Source: Candidatus Scybalocola faecigallinarum
GTDB lineage: Bacteria; Bacillota; Clostridia; Lachnospirales; Lachnospiraceae
Assembly (NCBI GenBank): GCA_018711005.1
Contig: DVIT01000044.1
Location: 38,836 to 102,835 of the forward strand
Reading direction: 5' to 3'
DNA: 64,000 nt
A program made the position numbers and the translations under genes. Position 1 is the first letter of the stretch; every line of letters starts with the position of its first letter. Below are positions 37,694 through 45,993 of this stretch, one piece after another. The notes under the pieces are model-generated. The model did not search any database. It saw only the letters and a program-made list of their open reading frames with translations, and had not been told where the DNA came from.

Positions 37694-39281
37694 ATTTAAA
37701 GAGAAAAAAATTCAGAAAAGTTTTGTTTTTACATGTGTACTCCATTTTCTAGTGTATTCCCTGATCCTGCTGGTCCTGTACCTGGGGATCAGCACTTATA
37801 TCCAGTACCGTCTGACTACAGCATTTCCCACCATTAACGATGTACTGGTCTATGAGGATGCCCTGGAAAGCGACGATTTTTCCAAGGTTTCCCTAAAGCT
37901 GCCCAGGGTCAGCGGTTTTATTGTTTTTGATAATGACGGACGTACCGTCTTTTCCTCGGACCGGGATCTGTCAGAAAATATCCACGCTGATAACGTGGAG
38001 GTGATCAGCAGCTTTGCCGGAGCCTACTACTCTGTCTATGAAAAAACCGATATAAACGGAGATCCCTGCTATTATATCAGCCTGACGACGCAAGATGACA
38101 GCACCAATATGCTGCGGATCATTGGCAGCTGTACTCTGGATACAGACTTAAATATTTTGTCCGGTGATCTTTTTCCGGAGCGCACAGCCTTAAGTCAGCA
38201 GGAATTTGAAATGCTCCAGGGCATTTATTCACACAATATGAGTATTGAAAAGTACGAATACACCAACGGAAACAAAGAATACCGTGTTCTTGTATTTGTT
38301 GCCCCTCAAATGACCGCGCAGGCTTATGATAAGGTCATGAACCGTACCAATGGGCTATGGTTTATGGCGATCCTGGTCATCGGTCTGGTCATTCTTTTGG
38401 AAGCGTTTCTCTTTACCCGGAAGATCCGCCGATCCATACGTCCTCTGAACCAGGCCATTACCGGATATGCTCAAAACGCTGTCTTTGAAGTTGACCGGCA
38501 GGCCATCCCCAGAGAATTTCAGCCCATGGCCGACAATTTCAGCCATCTCCTTGACCAGCTGGCAGAGGTTCAGAAAGAAAAGGACGAAATCTACCGGGAG
38601 CGCCAGCGTATGATCACAGATATTTCTCATGACCTGAAAACGCCCCTCACCGTTATCCAGGGCTATGCCAAGGCATTTATGGAGGATATGATCCCTGAGG
38701 ACAAAAAAGAAAAATATCTGACAGCCATTTACAACCGCTCTGTGCTGGCTACCCAGCTAATCGATACGCTGTTTGAATACATGCGCATGGAGCATCCCGG
38801 ATATCGTCCGGATCTGGAGAAAATGGACCTGTCAAAGTTTATTACAGAGATTCTGGCAGAAAAGTACAGTGAAATTGAAAGCAGCCATTTTCAGATGGAA
38901 GTGGATATTCAGGCGTCCAAGATCCCCTTTAAGGGCGATAAGAAGCTGCTGCGTCGGCTTATGGAAAACCTTCTTGGCAATGCGCTGAAGTACAACCCGG
39001 AGGGTACCACGATCTATGTGCGTCTGGAAGTGAAAAATACAGAAGCCATCCTCACTGTTGCCGATAATGGCGCCGGCATCCCCCAGGATATTGCCGGGCA
39101 GGTCTTTGCCCCATTTATTACAGGAAGCACTGCCCGCACCAGCGGAGACGGCACCGGACTTGGCCTTGCCATTGTCCGCCAGATCACCGAGCTTCACAGC
39201 GGCAAAATCAGCCTCGTGCTCCCGCCCCAAAAGCCTTATGCCACACAATTTGTCATGCATTTTCCGATTTCGGGCAGCTAA
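37674..39281 (+). CDS. Sensor histidine kinase
   Basis: 535 residues, TTG start at 37674 inside the regulator gene. Membrane helices at 17-40 and 227-249 flank an extracytoplasmic sensor of about 185 residues; HAMP about 250-300; HisKA with His319 in DISHDLKTPLT; ATPase boxes NLLGNALKYNPEG (N), DNGAGIP (G1) and GTGLGLAIV (G2). Systems next to dlt genes in other Firmicutes often sense cationic peptides or envelope stress; the signal here is unknown. Confidence 0.92.
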   Translation: MTIKKREFKEKKIQKSFVFTCVLHFLVYSLILLVLYLGISTYIQYRLTTAFPTINDVLVYEDALESDDFSKVSLKLPRVSGFIVFDNDGRTVFSSDRDLSENIHADNVEVISSFAGAYYSVYEKTDINGDPCYYISLTTQDDSTNMLRIIGSCTLDTDLNILSGDLFPERTALSQQEFEMLQGIYSHNMSIEKYEYTNGNKEYRVLVFVAPQMTAQAYDKVMNRTNGLWFMAILVIGLVILLEAFLFTRKIRRSIRPLNQAITGYAQNAVFEVDRQAIPREFQPMADNFSHLLDQLAEVQKEKDEIYRERQRMITDISHDLKTPLTVIQGYAKAFMEDMIPEDKKEKYLTAIYNRSVLATQLIDTLFEYMRMEHPGYRPDLEKMDLSKFITEILAEKYSEIESSHFQMEVDIQASKIPFKGDKKLLRRLMENLLGNALKYNPEGTTIYVRLEVKNTEAILTVADNGAGIPQDIAGQVFAPFITGSTARTSGDGTGLGLAIVRQITELHSGKISLVLPPQKPYATQFVMHFPISGS

Positions 39282-39292
39282 AGATAAAACAG

Positions 39293-39314
39293 GCCTGTTT
39301 TACGCCAAACAGGC
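39293..39314 (+). terminator. Terminator of the two-component operon
   Basis: GCCTGTTT/AAACAGGC arms with a six-base loop, then ATTTTC. It overlaps the end of the convergent DUF2325 gene. Confidence 0.6.
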
Positions 39315-39584
39315 ATTTTCAAGAATTTCAGTTAATGCGCTTCCGCTGCTGGTGTGACAGCGTACGATCCGGGCGTTGGACTTTTTAGCTTCAGCCACAG
39401 CACATTTGGCCATTTTATGGGATACTGTATTGGTAAATAAAATGATCATATCCGGTTTTCCGATCTGACTGCCCAGCTTTGTAGACATCTGGGTAAAGAC
39501 TTTTGCTTTACAGTTGTAGCTTTTACAGATTTTTTTATATTGACAAACCATACAGTCATGGCCGCCGACAATGACAATACTCAT
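39300..39584 (-). CDS. DUF2325 domain protein
   Basis: 94 residues from ATG 39584. MSIVIVGGHDCMVCQYKKIC has the family's VGG start and a CxxC plus Cys; LFTNTVSHKMAKCAVAEAKKS is the conserved second block. Function unknown; relatives appear with iron and redox genes. It follows flavodoxin and DUF3793 genes on the same strand, the first of which has metal-type operators. Confidence 0.85.
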   Translation of the reverse strand: MSIVIVGGHDCMVCQYKKICKSYNCKAKVFTQMSTKLGSQIGKPDMIILFTNTVSHKMAKCAVAEAKKSNARIVRCHTSSGSALTEILENACLA

Positions 39585-39629
39585 ATGTGTAAGCACACTC
39601 CTCTCATGGCATTCAACAATTTCTTCAGC

Positions 39630-39664
39630 GGATCTTTGGCCGCCCCGTGGCGGCCAAAAGATCC
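39630..39664 (-). other. Strong hairpin between flavodoxin and DUF2325 genes
   Basis: GGATCTTTGGCCGC/GCGGCCAAAaGATCC with a small loop and no T run. It may stabilise the flavodoxin message or limit read-through to DUF2325. Confidence 0.5.
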
Positions 39665-39672
39665 ACTAAGCA

Positions 39673-40104
39673 TTAAATGGCTGCCAGCTGCTGTCCCAGA
39701 CTGCGGCACTCATCCAGGCCATCCTCATCTGGTGTTTCGTTAATGATCAGTCCTTCGCCGCCTACAAGGTTGGCTCCCGCAGTCTTCATGCGTTCTTCCC
39801 AGTCGCGCATCCACTCGCCATCACCCCAGCCGTAAGAACCAAATAAAGCTATGTTCTTTCCTGCGGCAAATTTCTCTACTTCCTCAACAAAAGGCTCCAT
39901 TTCTGTTTCTTCAAGAACCTCGGCTCCCATAGCCGGGCACCCCAGAGCAAATACCCCGGCGCCTTTCAGCTCATCTAAAGAAGCTTCTGAAACTTCCAGC
40001 ACTTCTGCTTCCTTGCCGCCCTGTACGATCCCTTCGCCTACAGCCTCTGCCATAGCCTGTGTATTTCCTGTCTGTGACCAATAAACAACATAAATTTTAC
40101 TCAT
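39673..40104 (-). CDS. Flavodoxin
   Basis: 143 residues. FMN phosphate loop SQTGNTQ at 10-16, flavin-flanking FGSYGWGDGEWM near 88-99. A low-potential electron carrier that replaces ferredoxin when iron is scarce. Its operon has two TTAGT...ACTAA operators at the promoter, which agrees with iron repression. Confidence 0.95.
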   Translation of the reverse strand: MSKIYVVYWSQTGNTQAMAEAVGEGIVQGGKEAEVLEVSEASLDELKGAGVFALGCPAMGAEVLEETEMEPFVEEVEKFAAGKNIALFGSYGWGDGEWMRDWEERMKTAGANLVGGEGLIINETPDEDGLDECRSLGQQLAAI

Positions 40105-40177
40105 TCTGCAAATCCTCCTGATCTTAATAATTGCAATCCGCTTCCAACTGGCAAATCCGGATTACTGATGACTGCCC

Positions 40178-40795
40178 TCAGGCACGCTTCAGCGTTTGTC
40201 CGTTTTCCCCGTTTTTCATGATAATGTCTGAAAAGCTTGCCCCGGCATTTACCCGCCGGATCATAAATTCTTTGGCCGCATCAAACTTACCAAACAGCTC
40301 CAGTGTTTCGGATAAGTTGTCATAGATTTTCCAGTATCCGGTATATAAATAGTTTTTCCCTTTATTGATGATAAAACCATACACATCTCCAACAGGATAA
40401 CCAAGCAGCAGTCCCATTTCATGGGGAAAATCCATTTTATGGCTGCGGTACTGGTTATACCTGCAGCAAAATATATCAAGGATCTCCTCCAGGCAGGTCC
40501 GTTTGTAGCCCAGCCATAAAAGCAGCTTTCTCACGCCCTCCAGCTTCAGGTACCCTTCCAGCGCATCCGGCCGGTATAAAAGAAATGTTGTCTTTCCATC
40601 GCCTTTATAGATTACCCTTGCCGTAATACCACTGCGCCTGAAAAGCCGCCGTACATGGTTTTCATCCTTGCTGCTTACAATAAGCAGATTGGATACCTTT
40701 AATCCGACCAACAGCGGGGAACACTGAAGCGCCAGCTGCATTTTCAACGCTTTAATATCTGCACTTGTTATAATCTGAAATACATCTTCGCTCAT
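40178..40795 (-). CDS. DUF3793 family protein
   Basis: 205 residues, soluble. FPHEMGLLLGYPVGDVYGFI is the family hallmark and WLGYKR-type motif precedes it. Function unknown; members are usually beside flavodoxin and DUF2325 and probably respond to iron. GGAGG before ATG 40795. First gene of the operon. Confidence 0.87.
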   Translation of the reverse strand: MSEDVFQIITSADIKALKMQLALQCSPLLVGLKVSNLLIVSSKDENHVRRLFRRSGITARVIYKGDGKTTFLLYRPDALEGYLKLEGVRKLLLWLGYKRTCLEEILDIFCCRYNQYRSHKMDFPHEMGLLLGYPVGDVYGFIINKGKNYLYTGYWKIYDNLSETLELFGKFDAAKEFMIRRVNAGASFSDIIMKNGENGQTLKRA

Positions 40796-40812
40796 GTGTC
40801 CTCCTTTTTTAG

Positions 40813-40864
40813 TTAGTATTAACTAACTTAGTTATATACTAACGGATAACCTTTTACTCGTCAA
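40813..40864 (-). promoter_or_regulatory. Promoter of the DUF3793-flavodoxin-DUF2325 operon with two DtxR-like operators
   Basis: Minus strand TTGACG (40864-40859), 17 bases, TAGTAT (40841-40836). TTAGT-N5-ACTAA (40828-40842) covers the -10, and TTAGT-N4-ACTAA (40813-40826), part of an AGTTAGT/ACTAACT palindrome, lies just downstream of the expected start. Placement fits repression. Confidence 0.75.
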
Positions 40865-40932
40865 TAGGGCTTAATGAAAAGAAATTCTCATTAGTGGGGC
40901 AGAATGCCGCGGGGATTGGTTATATGAACTTC

Positions 40933-40961
40933 TTGACTTCCTGTAATTTACGACATACAAT
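40933..40961 (+). promoter_or_regulatory. Promoter of the DUF3791 gene
   Basis: TTGACT (40933-40938), 17 bases, TACAAT (40956-40961). Confidence 0.7.
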
Positions 40962-41003
40962 TAAAGCGAAGCGAATAAAGACTGAAACGGAGGGATCAGC
41001 ACT

Positions 41004-41243
41004 ATGTTCGATAATATTAAAATCAATAACACTAACGAATTGGAATTTGCTGTTTTTTGTATTGAAAACATTGCCAGCAGGCTTGAAAGAAATGCTGAAG
41101 AAATATATAAAATGCTAACTGAAGAAAGTAATATACTGTCCGATTATATTATACCTGAGTATGGAATACTGCATACACAAAGCAAAGACTATATTGTGGA
41201 TGACATTATCAGTTTAATGCAGGAAAGGGGTATTAAAGTATGA
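41004..41243 (+). CDS. DUF3791 family protein
   Basis: 79 residues. ELEFAVFCIENIA, the central Leu pattern and GILHTQSKDYIVDDI match DUF3791. Such genes usually stand before a DUF3990 gene in a small accessory operon resembling a toxin-antitoxin module. Here the partner is broken (next entry). GGAGG before ATG 41004. Placed on the opposite strand from the surrounding metal genes. Confidence 0.75.
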   Translation: MFDNIKINNTNELEFAVFCIENIASRLERNAEEIYKMLTEESNILSDYIIPEYGILHTQSKDYIVDDIISLMQERGIKV

Positions 41244-41308
41244 TCTTGTACCATGGTTCCTATTTGTTTCCCAACTCCCAAAGCTCTGGAAACTTATTTA
41301 CACTATGA
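41240..41308 (+). pseudogene. Remnant of a DUF3990 gene
   Basis: Starts by ATGA overlap with the DUF3791 stop and encodes MILYHGSYLF, the usual opening of DUF3990 proteins, but stops after 22 codons; the family is about 150 residues. The rest is absent from the following sequence. Confidence 0.6.
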
Positions 41309-41323
41309 AGGGAGTGAACAAAT

Positions 41324-41428
41324 TTGACAGCTAATCCTATTTTACTGCAAAAAAAGTACACTCGAATTATTGAATGCTTTGCCAAAAAAGCGGAAAATGA
41401 AAATCAGGGCCGAAACCGGATAAAATGA
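41324..41428 (+). pseudogene. Truncated small partner gene of the DUF3791/DUF3990 type
   Basis: TTG start after AGGGAG; 34 residues beginning MTANPILLQKKYTRIIECFA, which resembles small proteins commonly encoded with DUF3990 genes, and then ends abruptly where the GC-rich stem-loop element starts. Likely a remnant left by deletion. Confidence 0.4.
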
Positions 41429-41449
41429 GCGGATTTGAGGTGTTTTTAG

Positions 41450-41532
41450 GATTGCGGGGCGCTGAACGTCCGGTGGACGTTCGTTTAGCGCCGACCGCAG
41501 CGGCAGCGAAGACCACGAAGTGCGGAGCAATC
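41450..41532. repeat. GC-rich nested palindrome, probable mobile-element remnant
   Basis: Outer arms GGATTGC (41450-41456) and GCAATCC (41526-41532) enclose GGCGCT...AGCGCC with an inner ACGTCC/GGACGT stem (about 41459-41493). Composition is sharply higher in GC than the flanks. Sequences like this are scattered through accessory regions of gut Firmicutes in my experience; no transposase is present. Confidence 0.45.
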
Positions 41533-41587
41533 CGTGTCTCATGCCCATTTGTCGGGCAACTCATTATTTTAAAAGCATACCCAATAT

Positions 41588-41636
41588 AAAAAAACGTTCC
41601 TGTCCCAGCTTGCTGCCAGAACAGGAACGTTTTTTA
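41588..41636 (-). terminator. Terminator of the P-type ATPase gene
   Basis: AAAAAACGTTCCTGT and its complement pair around a 16-base loop; T runs on both strands. Confidence 0.87.
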
Positions 41637-43721
41637 ATTTTCAGATGTTTCCAGCAGATTTTCCATGCTCCTTAAGCTGATAATTAATGTGGACATATTA
41701 TGGAGCAGTGCTGAGGTGGTGGGCATGATCACGCCGCCAACGCCCAGAAGGATCAATGCTGTGTTAATGACAACGATCCTGCGGTAATTTTTCTGGATTC
41801 TGGCCATTAAAAGATCGCTTAACCGCTTTAAGGTAACGATCTCATTAAGATCATTGGCTGAAATGGTAATATCTGCGATTTCTCTGGCAATCTGGGCGCC
41901 GTCGCTGATGGCAATACCTACACTGGCAGCAGAAAGCGCCGGGGAATCATTGATCCCGTCCCCTACCATGATCACCTTTCGGCCAAGCTTCTTTTCGTTT
42001 TCCACAAAGGCCGCCTTATCTTCCGGCAAAACCTCTGAATAATATTCGTCAATCCCCACCTGCCGGGCAATGGCCGCAGCAGTACGCTCACTGTCTCCGG
42101 TCATCATAACGATCTTGTTAATGCCGGAAGCTTTCAGCATTCGGATCACTGGCGCAGCTTCCTCACGGATCGGATCTTCAATGCAGATCACTGCCGCCAG
42201 CCGCTGTTCAATGGCCAGATACAAATGGGAATATTCTGGTGACAGGTGATCAAAAATCTCCTGCTCGCCCTCAGGGATCACACATTTTTCATCTTCAAAA
42301 ACGAAATGGTAACTGCCGATGATCACTTTCTTATTCTCAATAAATGAGGAAATCCCATGAGCAACAATATAGTCCACTTTAGAATGCATTTCTTCGTGTT
42401 CCAGATTTTTGCTCTTGGCAGCATCAACCACGGCTTTTGCCATAGAATGAGGGAAATGCTCCTCAAGACAGGCGGCAATGCGCAGCATTTCATCCGGATC
42501 CCGGCGGTCAAAAGTCACAACATCTTTAACGACCGGCCGTGCATTGGTCAGCGTTCCGGTCTTATCAAAGACGATGGTTGACGCCTCGGCTATGGCTTCC
42601 AGATATTTCCCGCCCTTCACCGTCATATGGTGGCCGCCGGCCTCACGAATGGCTGAAAGCACTGCAATAGGCATAGCCAGCTTCAGGGCACAGGAAAAAT
42701 CCACCATAAGGACCGATAAAGCCTTTGTGACGTTTCGGGTCAAAAGCCCTGCAAGTCCGGTGCCTAAAAGAGTGTAGGGCACCAAACGATCCGCCAGATG
42801 CTCGGCCTTGCTTTCCAGTCCGGATTTCAGCTTTTCCGAATCCTCGATCATGGTCACGATCTTTTCATAACGGTTGCCGCCGGATACTGCGCGGACTTTC
42901 ACCGTAAGCTCTCCTTCCTCCACAACCGTTCCGGCATACACATAGCCGCCCTGTTCTTTTTTCACCGGCATGGACTCTCCGGTCATAGAGGACTGGTTGA
43001 CCATACCTTCACCGGCAGTCACATCGCCGTCAAAGGGGATCACATTGCCCATATGGACTACAACCTCATCACCTTTTTGGATCTTTTCTGAAGGTACGAG
43101 GATTTCCTGCCCGTCTTTTAAAAGCCATACGCTGCTGATATTTAAGGACATGCTCCGCGCCAGGTCGCTGACCGACTTTTTGTGGGTCCAGTCCTCCAGG
43201 ATCTCGCCTATACCAAGGAGGAACATGACTGAATTGGCCGTGTCAAAATCGCCCCGGAGCATAGACACGGTAATGGCCGTGGCGTCTAACACCGGAACCT
43301 CCAGCCGCCGTTTGGACAAACAGCGCAGTCCGTGATAAATGTACTTTGCGGATCGAAGCACAGTGTATACAATGCGGACAGGCTTGGGCAAAAACAGCTT
43401 ACGGCCAAAATGCAGCAGGACTTTCATCGTCAGCTGTTCGCGGAACTTGTGGTTCAGCTCTCTGCCGGAGCTGTCAGTTACATTTTCCGGAACCTGTACC
43501 GTTTCATAATGAAATGCTTTTATAACCCGGATCAGCTCCTCACGGCTGCCTGAAAAGCAAATGGCCGCGTCACAGGTAAACTCATAAACTTTAACGCTGA
43601 AAACATTTTCTGATTTTTCCATATAATACTGGAAAATATCCGCCTGTTTACAGGTCATACGATTCTGGGCCAGATGTATACGCATCCGGCCCTTTGTTTC
43701 ATGTTTGATAATAAATTTCAC
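41634..43721 (-). CDS. P1B-type heavy-metal ATPase with non-CPC membrane motif
   Basis: 695 residues. Actuator motif TGES (247-250), phosphorylated Asp386 in DKTGT, and GDGINDSPAL are complete, so it should hydrolyse ATP to export a metal. The membrane motif that is CPC or SPC in most P1B pumps is Phe-Ser-Cys (342-344, DFSCALKLAMP), followed by Lys347. The N-terminus is HMA-like without a GMxCxxC site. Metal specificity is therefore unclear; Fe, Mn or Zn is more likely than Cu given the neighbours. Preceded by a DUF6110 gene and a 26-residue membrane peptide in one operon. Confidence 0.88.
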   Translation of the reverse strand: MKFIIKHETKGRMRIHLAQNRMTCKQADIFQYYMEKSENVFSVKVYEFTCDAAICFSGSREELIRVIKAFHYETVQVPENVTDSSGRELNHKFREQLTMKVLLHFGRKLFLPKPVRIVYTVLRSAKYIYHGLRCLSKRRLEVPVLDATAITVSMLRGDFDTANSVMFLLGIGEILEDWTHKKSVSDLARSMSLNISSVWLLKDGQEILVPSEKIQKGDEVVVHMGNVIPFDGDVTAGEGMVNQSSMTGESMPVKKEQGGYVYAGTVVEEGELTVKVRAVSGGNRYEKIVTMIEDSEKLKSGLESKAEHLADRLVPYTLLGTGLAGLLTRNVTKALSVLMVDFSCALKLAMPIAVLSAIREAGGHHMTVKGGKYLEAIAEASTIVFDKTGTLTNARPVVKDVVTFDRRDPDEMLRIAACLEEHFPHSMAKAVVDAAKSKNLEHEEMHSKVDYIVAHGISSFIENKKVIIGSYHFVFEDEKCVIPEGEQEIFDHLSPEYSHLYLAIEQRLAAVICIEDPIREEAAPVIRMLKASGINKIVMMTGDSERTAAAIARQVGIDEYYSEVLPEDKAAFVENEKKLGRKVIMVGDGINDSPALSAASVGIAISDGAQIAREIADITISANDLNEIVTLKRLSDLLMARIQKNYRRIVVINTALILLGVGGVIMPTTSALLHNMSTLIISLRSMENLLETSEN

Positions 43722-43735
43722 ACTAAAAACCTCGA

Positions 43736-44023
43736 TTATTCTTCTTCGGTCTGTACAGTGTCCGCATCTTCCTGGACGCTGGCAGCTTCCCTGGCAGCTC
43801 TTTCTTCATTGATCAATTTTGCCTCTGCCAGAATGTCTTCTGCATTTTCCTGAACCGTAGTTGCGGTTTTCATAACACAATCCTTAGCTCTTAATGCAGC
43901 TGCCGTACAGCTTGTGTACACCTTCTTTGCATCCTTACTTGAAAGCAGCTTCACACCGGCTGTGCCAAAAAGCACACCGCCTGCAAAAATACCTAAGCAT
44001 TTTAATTTTGAAATGTCAATCAT
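43736..44023 (-). CDS. DUF6110 family small membrane protein
   Basis: 95 residues. N-terminal hydrophobic segment (LGIFAGGVLFGTAGVKLL), then a helical, acidic C-terminal part ending in EEE. Family proteins are found immediately before this kind of P-type ATPase and may act as an accessory subunit; that role is inference. Gap to the ATPase is 14 bases. Confidence 0.75.
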   Translation of the reverse strand: MIDISKLKCLGIFAGGVLFGTAGVKLLSSKDAKKVYTSCTAAALRAKDCVMKTATTVQENAEDILAEAKLINEERAAREAASVQEDADTVQTEEE

Positions 44024-44037
44024 TTGAAAAAACCTCC

Positions 44038-44118
44038 TTACTTATGCTTATATCCGGTATACATGACCATAATAAATGAAATCACCATGGCCCATGCCCA
44101 AAACTTATGATGCTTCAA
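44038..44118 (-). CDS. 26-residue membrane peptide
   Basis: TTG start at 44118 with AAGGGG upstream; encodes LKHHKFWAWAMVISF then a short hydrophobic stretch and YTGYKHK. An in-frame ATG at 44145 exists but lacks a ribosome site. It lies 14 bases before the DUF6110 gene. Similar peptides accompany this type of ATPase operon in Lachnospiraceae, as far as I recall. Confidence 0.5.
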   Translation of the reverse strand: MKHHKFWAWAMVISFIMVMYTGYKHK

Positions 44119-44188
44119 AAAGATCACCCCTTTATGTATGCTCATGAAAACTGCCTGTCAGGCAGCATGGGCGTTTACTACAACTTTT

Positions 44189-44258
44189 ATCATATAATTT
44201 TCCTATCAGTAAGTCAAATCTAATCAGTCTTATCGATAAATATTCTCGATTATTTATC
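44189..44258 (-). promoter_or_regulatory. Promoter and candidate operator of the P-type ATPase operon
   Basis: Minus strand TTGACT (44217-44212), 17 bases, TATGAT (44194-44189). Upstream, GATAAATA-N8-TATTTATC (44235-44258) is a perfect inverted repeat suited to a dimeric regulator. A CTGCCTG/CAGGCAG hairpin is in the leader (about 44150-44165). The repeat differs from the TTAGT...ACTAA iron motif. Confidence 0.6.
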
Positions 44259-44283
44259 ACTGTCCGCCGGAATTTCCAACAGA

Positions 44284-45993
44284 TTACATATGCACCACAT
44301 CCTGGGCAATGCCCATGGTGGAAGCCCGGTGGGAAACAAGAATAATGGTTTTTCCCTCCTTTTCTTCATCCAGGCTCTTTAAAATGATCCCTTCATTCAA
44401 GCTGTCAATATTGCTGGTAGGTTCATCCAGCAATATAACCGGACTGTTATGGAGAAAGGCCCGGGCAATACCAATGCGCTGCCGTTCTCCGCCGGAAATA
44501 CCCTCGCCCAGCTCTGACAGCTTTGTGTCATAGCCCTGGGGAAGGGACTGGATAAAGTCATGGATAGACGCCTTTTTCGCCGCCTCAATGACCATTTCCC
44601 GGGTCGCATGTTCATTGGCCACCTTAATGTTATTTTCAATCGTGTCATGAAAAAGAAAGGTTTCCTGGGTCACATAGGCAATATGGCGGCGCAGGGCCTT
44701 TGTATTTACCTGATTTACATTTGTATTGCCATAAGTAATGCTCCCGGCGTCAGTTTCATAAAAACGCATCAGCAGCTTTAACAAGGTAGACTTTCCACAG
44801 CCGCTTTTTCCCAGGATCCCGTGGATCATTCCCGGCTTAAAGCAGTGGCTAAAGTCTGTAAGGATACCTTTATTATCCTCTGCCCCGCTGCCGGCTGCTC
44901 TGTCCGCACCGCTGCCGGACGTCCGGCCGGCTTTGCCCTCAGGATAGGCAAAGGATACATTCTGACAGTTAATGGCTCCGCTGCATGAATCTTTTCCGCC
45001 GTCAATATCCCGGATCAGGGGCTGCTCCTCTAAAAGATCCAGTACCCGGTTGCCTGCAGCCAAAGTCTGGTTCAGGTTATTGGATAAAGAGGACAGGGCT
45101 GCTGTAGGCCCAAAGGAGCTCATCATGGCGATCACTGCAATAATGGCATCAGCCCCGTCCATCTGTCCGTTCATTACAAGAGCTCCGCAAACACAGGCCA
45201 TAACCGCCCCTGCGGCAAGGATCACCCAGTCTGTGGCGATCCGCTGGACATTTTCACTGTCCTTTAGCTGTTTAGAAACCCCTTCCAGATTCCGGGTCTT
45301 TTTATCCATATCTTCCATACGGCTTTTTTGCCGGCCATACTGAAGGATCTCATCCAGGCCGTACAGATTATCCAGCACTGCGGTATTCAGCTTTCCAAAA
45401 AGATTCCGGTAGCGCAGTCCGGCTGCCGCTCCGGCATGTCCGTTGATCAGAGGGATCACAAGGCCCACGATCACATAAAAAACTGCCGCCAGCAGTGCCG
45501 CTAAAGGATGAAGAAATACCAGGAAAAGGATCATGACCACAGATGTGATCACTGCAATGGCGATGGGTGAAATGGTATGGGCATAAAACACTTCCAAAAG
45601 CTCGATATCACTGGTAATAACAGAGATCAGATTGCCCTTTTCACTGCCGTCAAGCTTGGCCGGGGCCAGCCGCCGCAAAGCGGCAAATACCTTATGGCGG
45701 ATCCGGGCTAGCAGCTTAAATGCAATATAATGATTGCTGGCCTGCTCCCCATAGCGCAAAAGCCCCCGGGCCACAGCAAAAATAATGACCAGGGCAAAAA
45801 TCACCGCCAGGCTTCCTTTTGCGGCGCCTGTGCCTATGAGCAGACCGCAGCCCCCAAGAACAGTAATAAATGTAGCCATCAGATTTCCAAGACATCCCAT
45901 AAGGACCGCCAGAGCCATAAAGCCCAGCAAAGGTCTGACCATGCCAATAAGCCCGGCCATAACCTTTAGTCCGCTGCGTGTTCTCTGGTTCAT
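44284..45993 (-). CDS. ABC transporter half-molecule (CydC-like exporter fold)
   Basis: 569 residues. Six membrane helices (about 15-300), then an ATPase domain: Walker A GKSGCGKST, signature ISGGERQ, Walker B VILLDEPTSNID, and a final His switch (VSHRAST). A Gly/Ser/Ala-rich insert at about 350-375 lies in the start of the ATPase domain and is unusual. It overlaps the next gene by four bases (ATGA), so the two probably form a heterodimer. The substrate is unknown; location among feo and metal genes suggests a metal or iron-chelate role. Confidence 0.87.
   Translation of the reverse strand: MNQRTRSGLKVMAGLIGMVRPLLGFMALAVLMGCLGNLMATFITVLGGCGLLIGTGAAKGSLAVIFALVIIFAVARGLLRYGEQASNHYIAFKLLARIRHKVFAALRRLAPAKLDGSEKGNLISVITSDIELLEVFYAHTISPIAIAVITSVVMILFLVFLHPLAALLAAVFYVIVGLVIPLINGHAGAAAGLRYRNLFGKLNTAVLDNLYGLDEILQYGRQKSRMEDMDKKTRNLEGVSKQLKDSENVQRIATDWVILAAGAVMACVCGALVMNGQMDGADAIIAVIAMMSSFGPTAALSSLSNNLNQTLAAGNRVLDLLEEQPLIRDIDGGKDSCSGAINCQNVSFAYPEGKAGRTSGSGADRAAGSGAEDNKGILTDFSHCFKPGMIHGILGKSGCGKSTLLKLLMRFYETDAGSITYGNTNVNQVNTKALRRHIAYVTQETFLFHDTIENNIKVANEHATREMVIEAAKKASIHDFIQSLPQGYDTKLSELGEGISGGERQRIGIARAFLHNSPVILLDEPTSNIDSLNEGIILKSLDEEKEGKTIILVSHRASTMGIAQDVVHM

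Noticed and set aside
41342..41564. Two overlapping minus-strand frames of 65-68 codons
   Set aside because: They run through the nested palindrome and a pseudogene remnant without ribosome sites; similar frames are artefacts of this GC-rich element.
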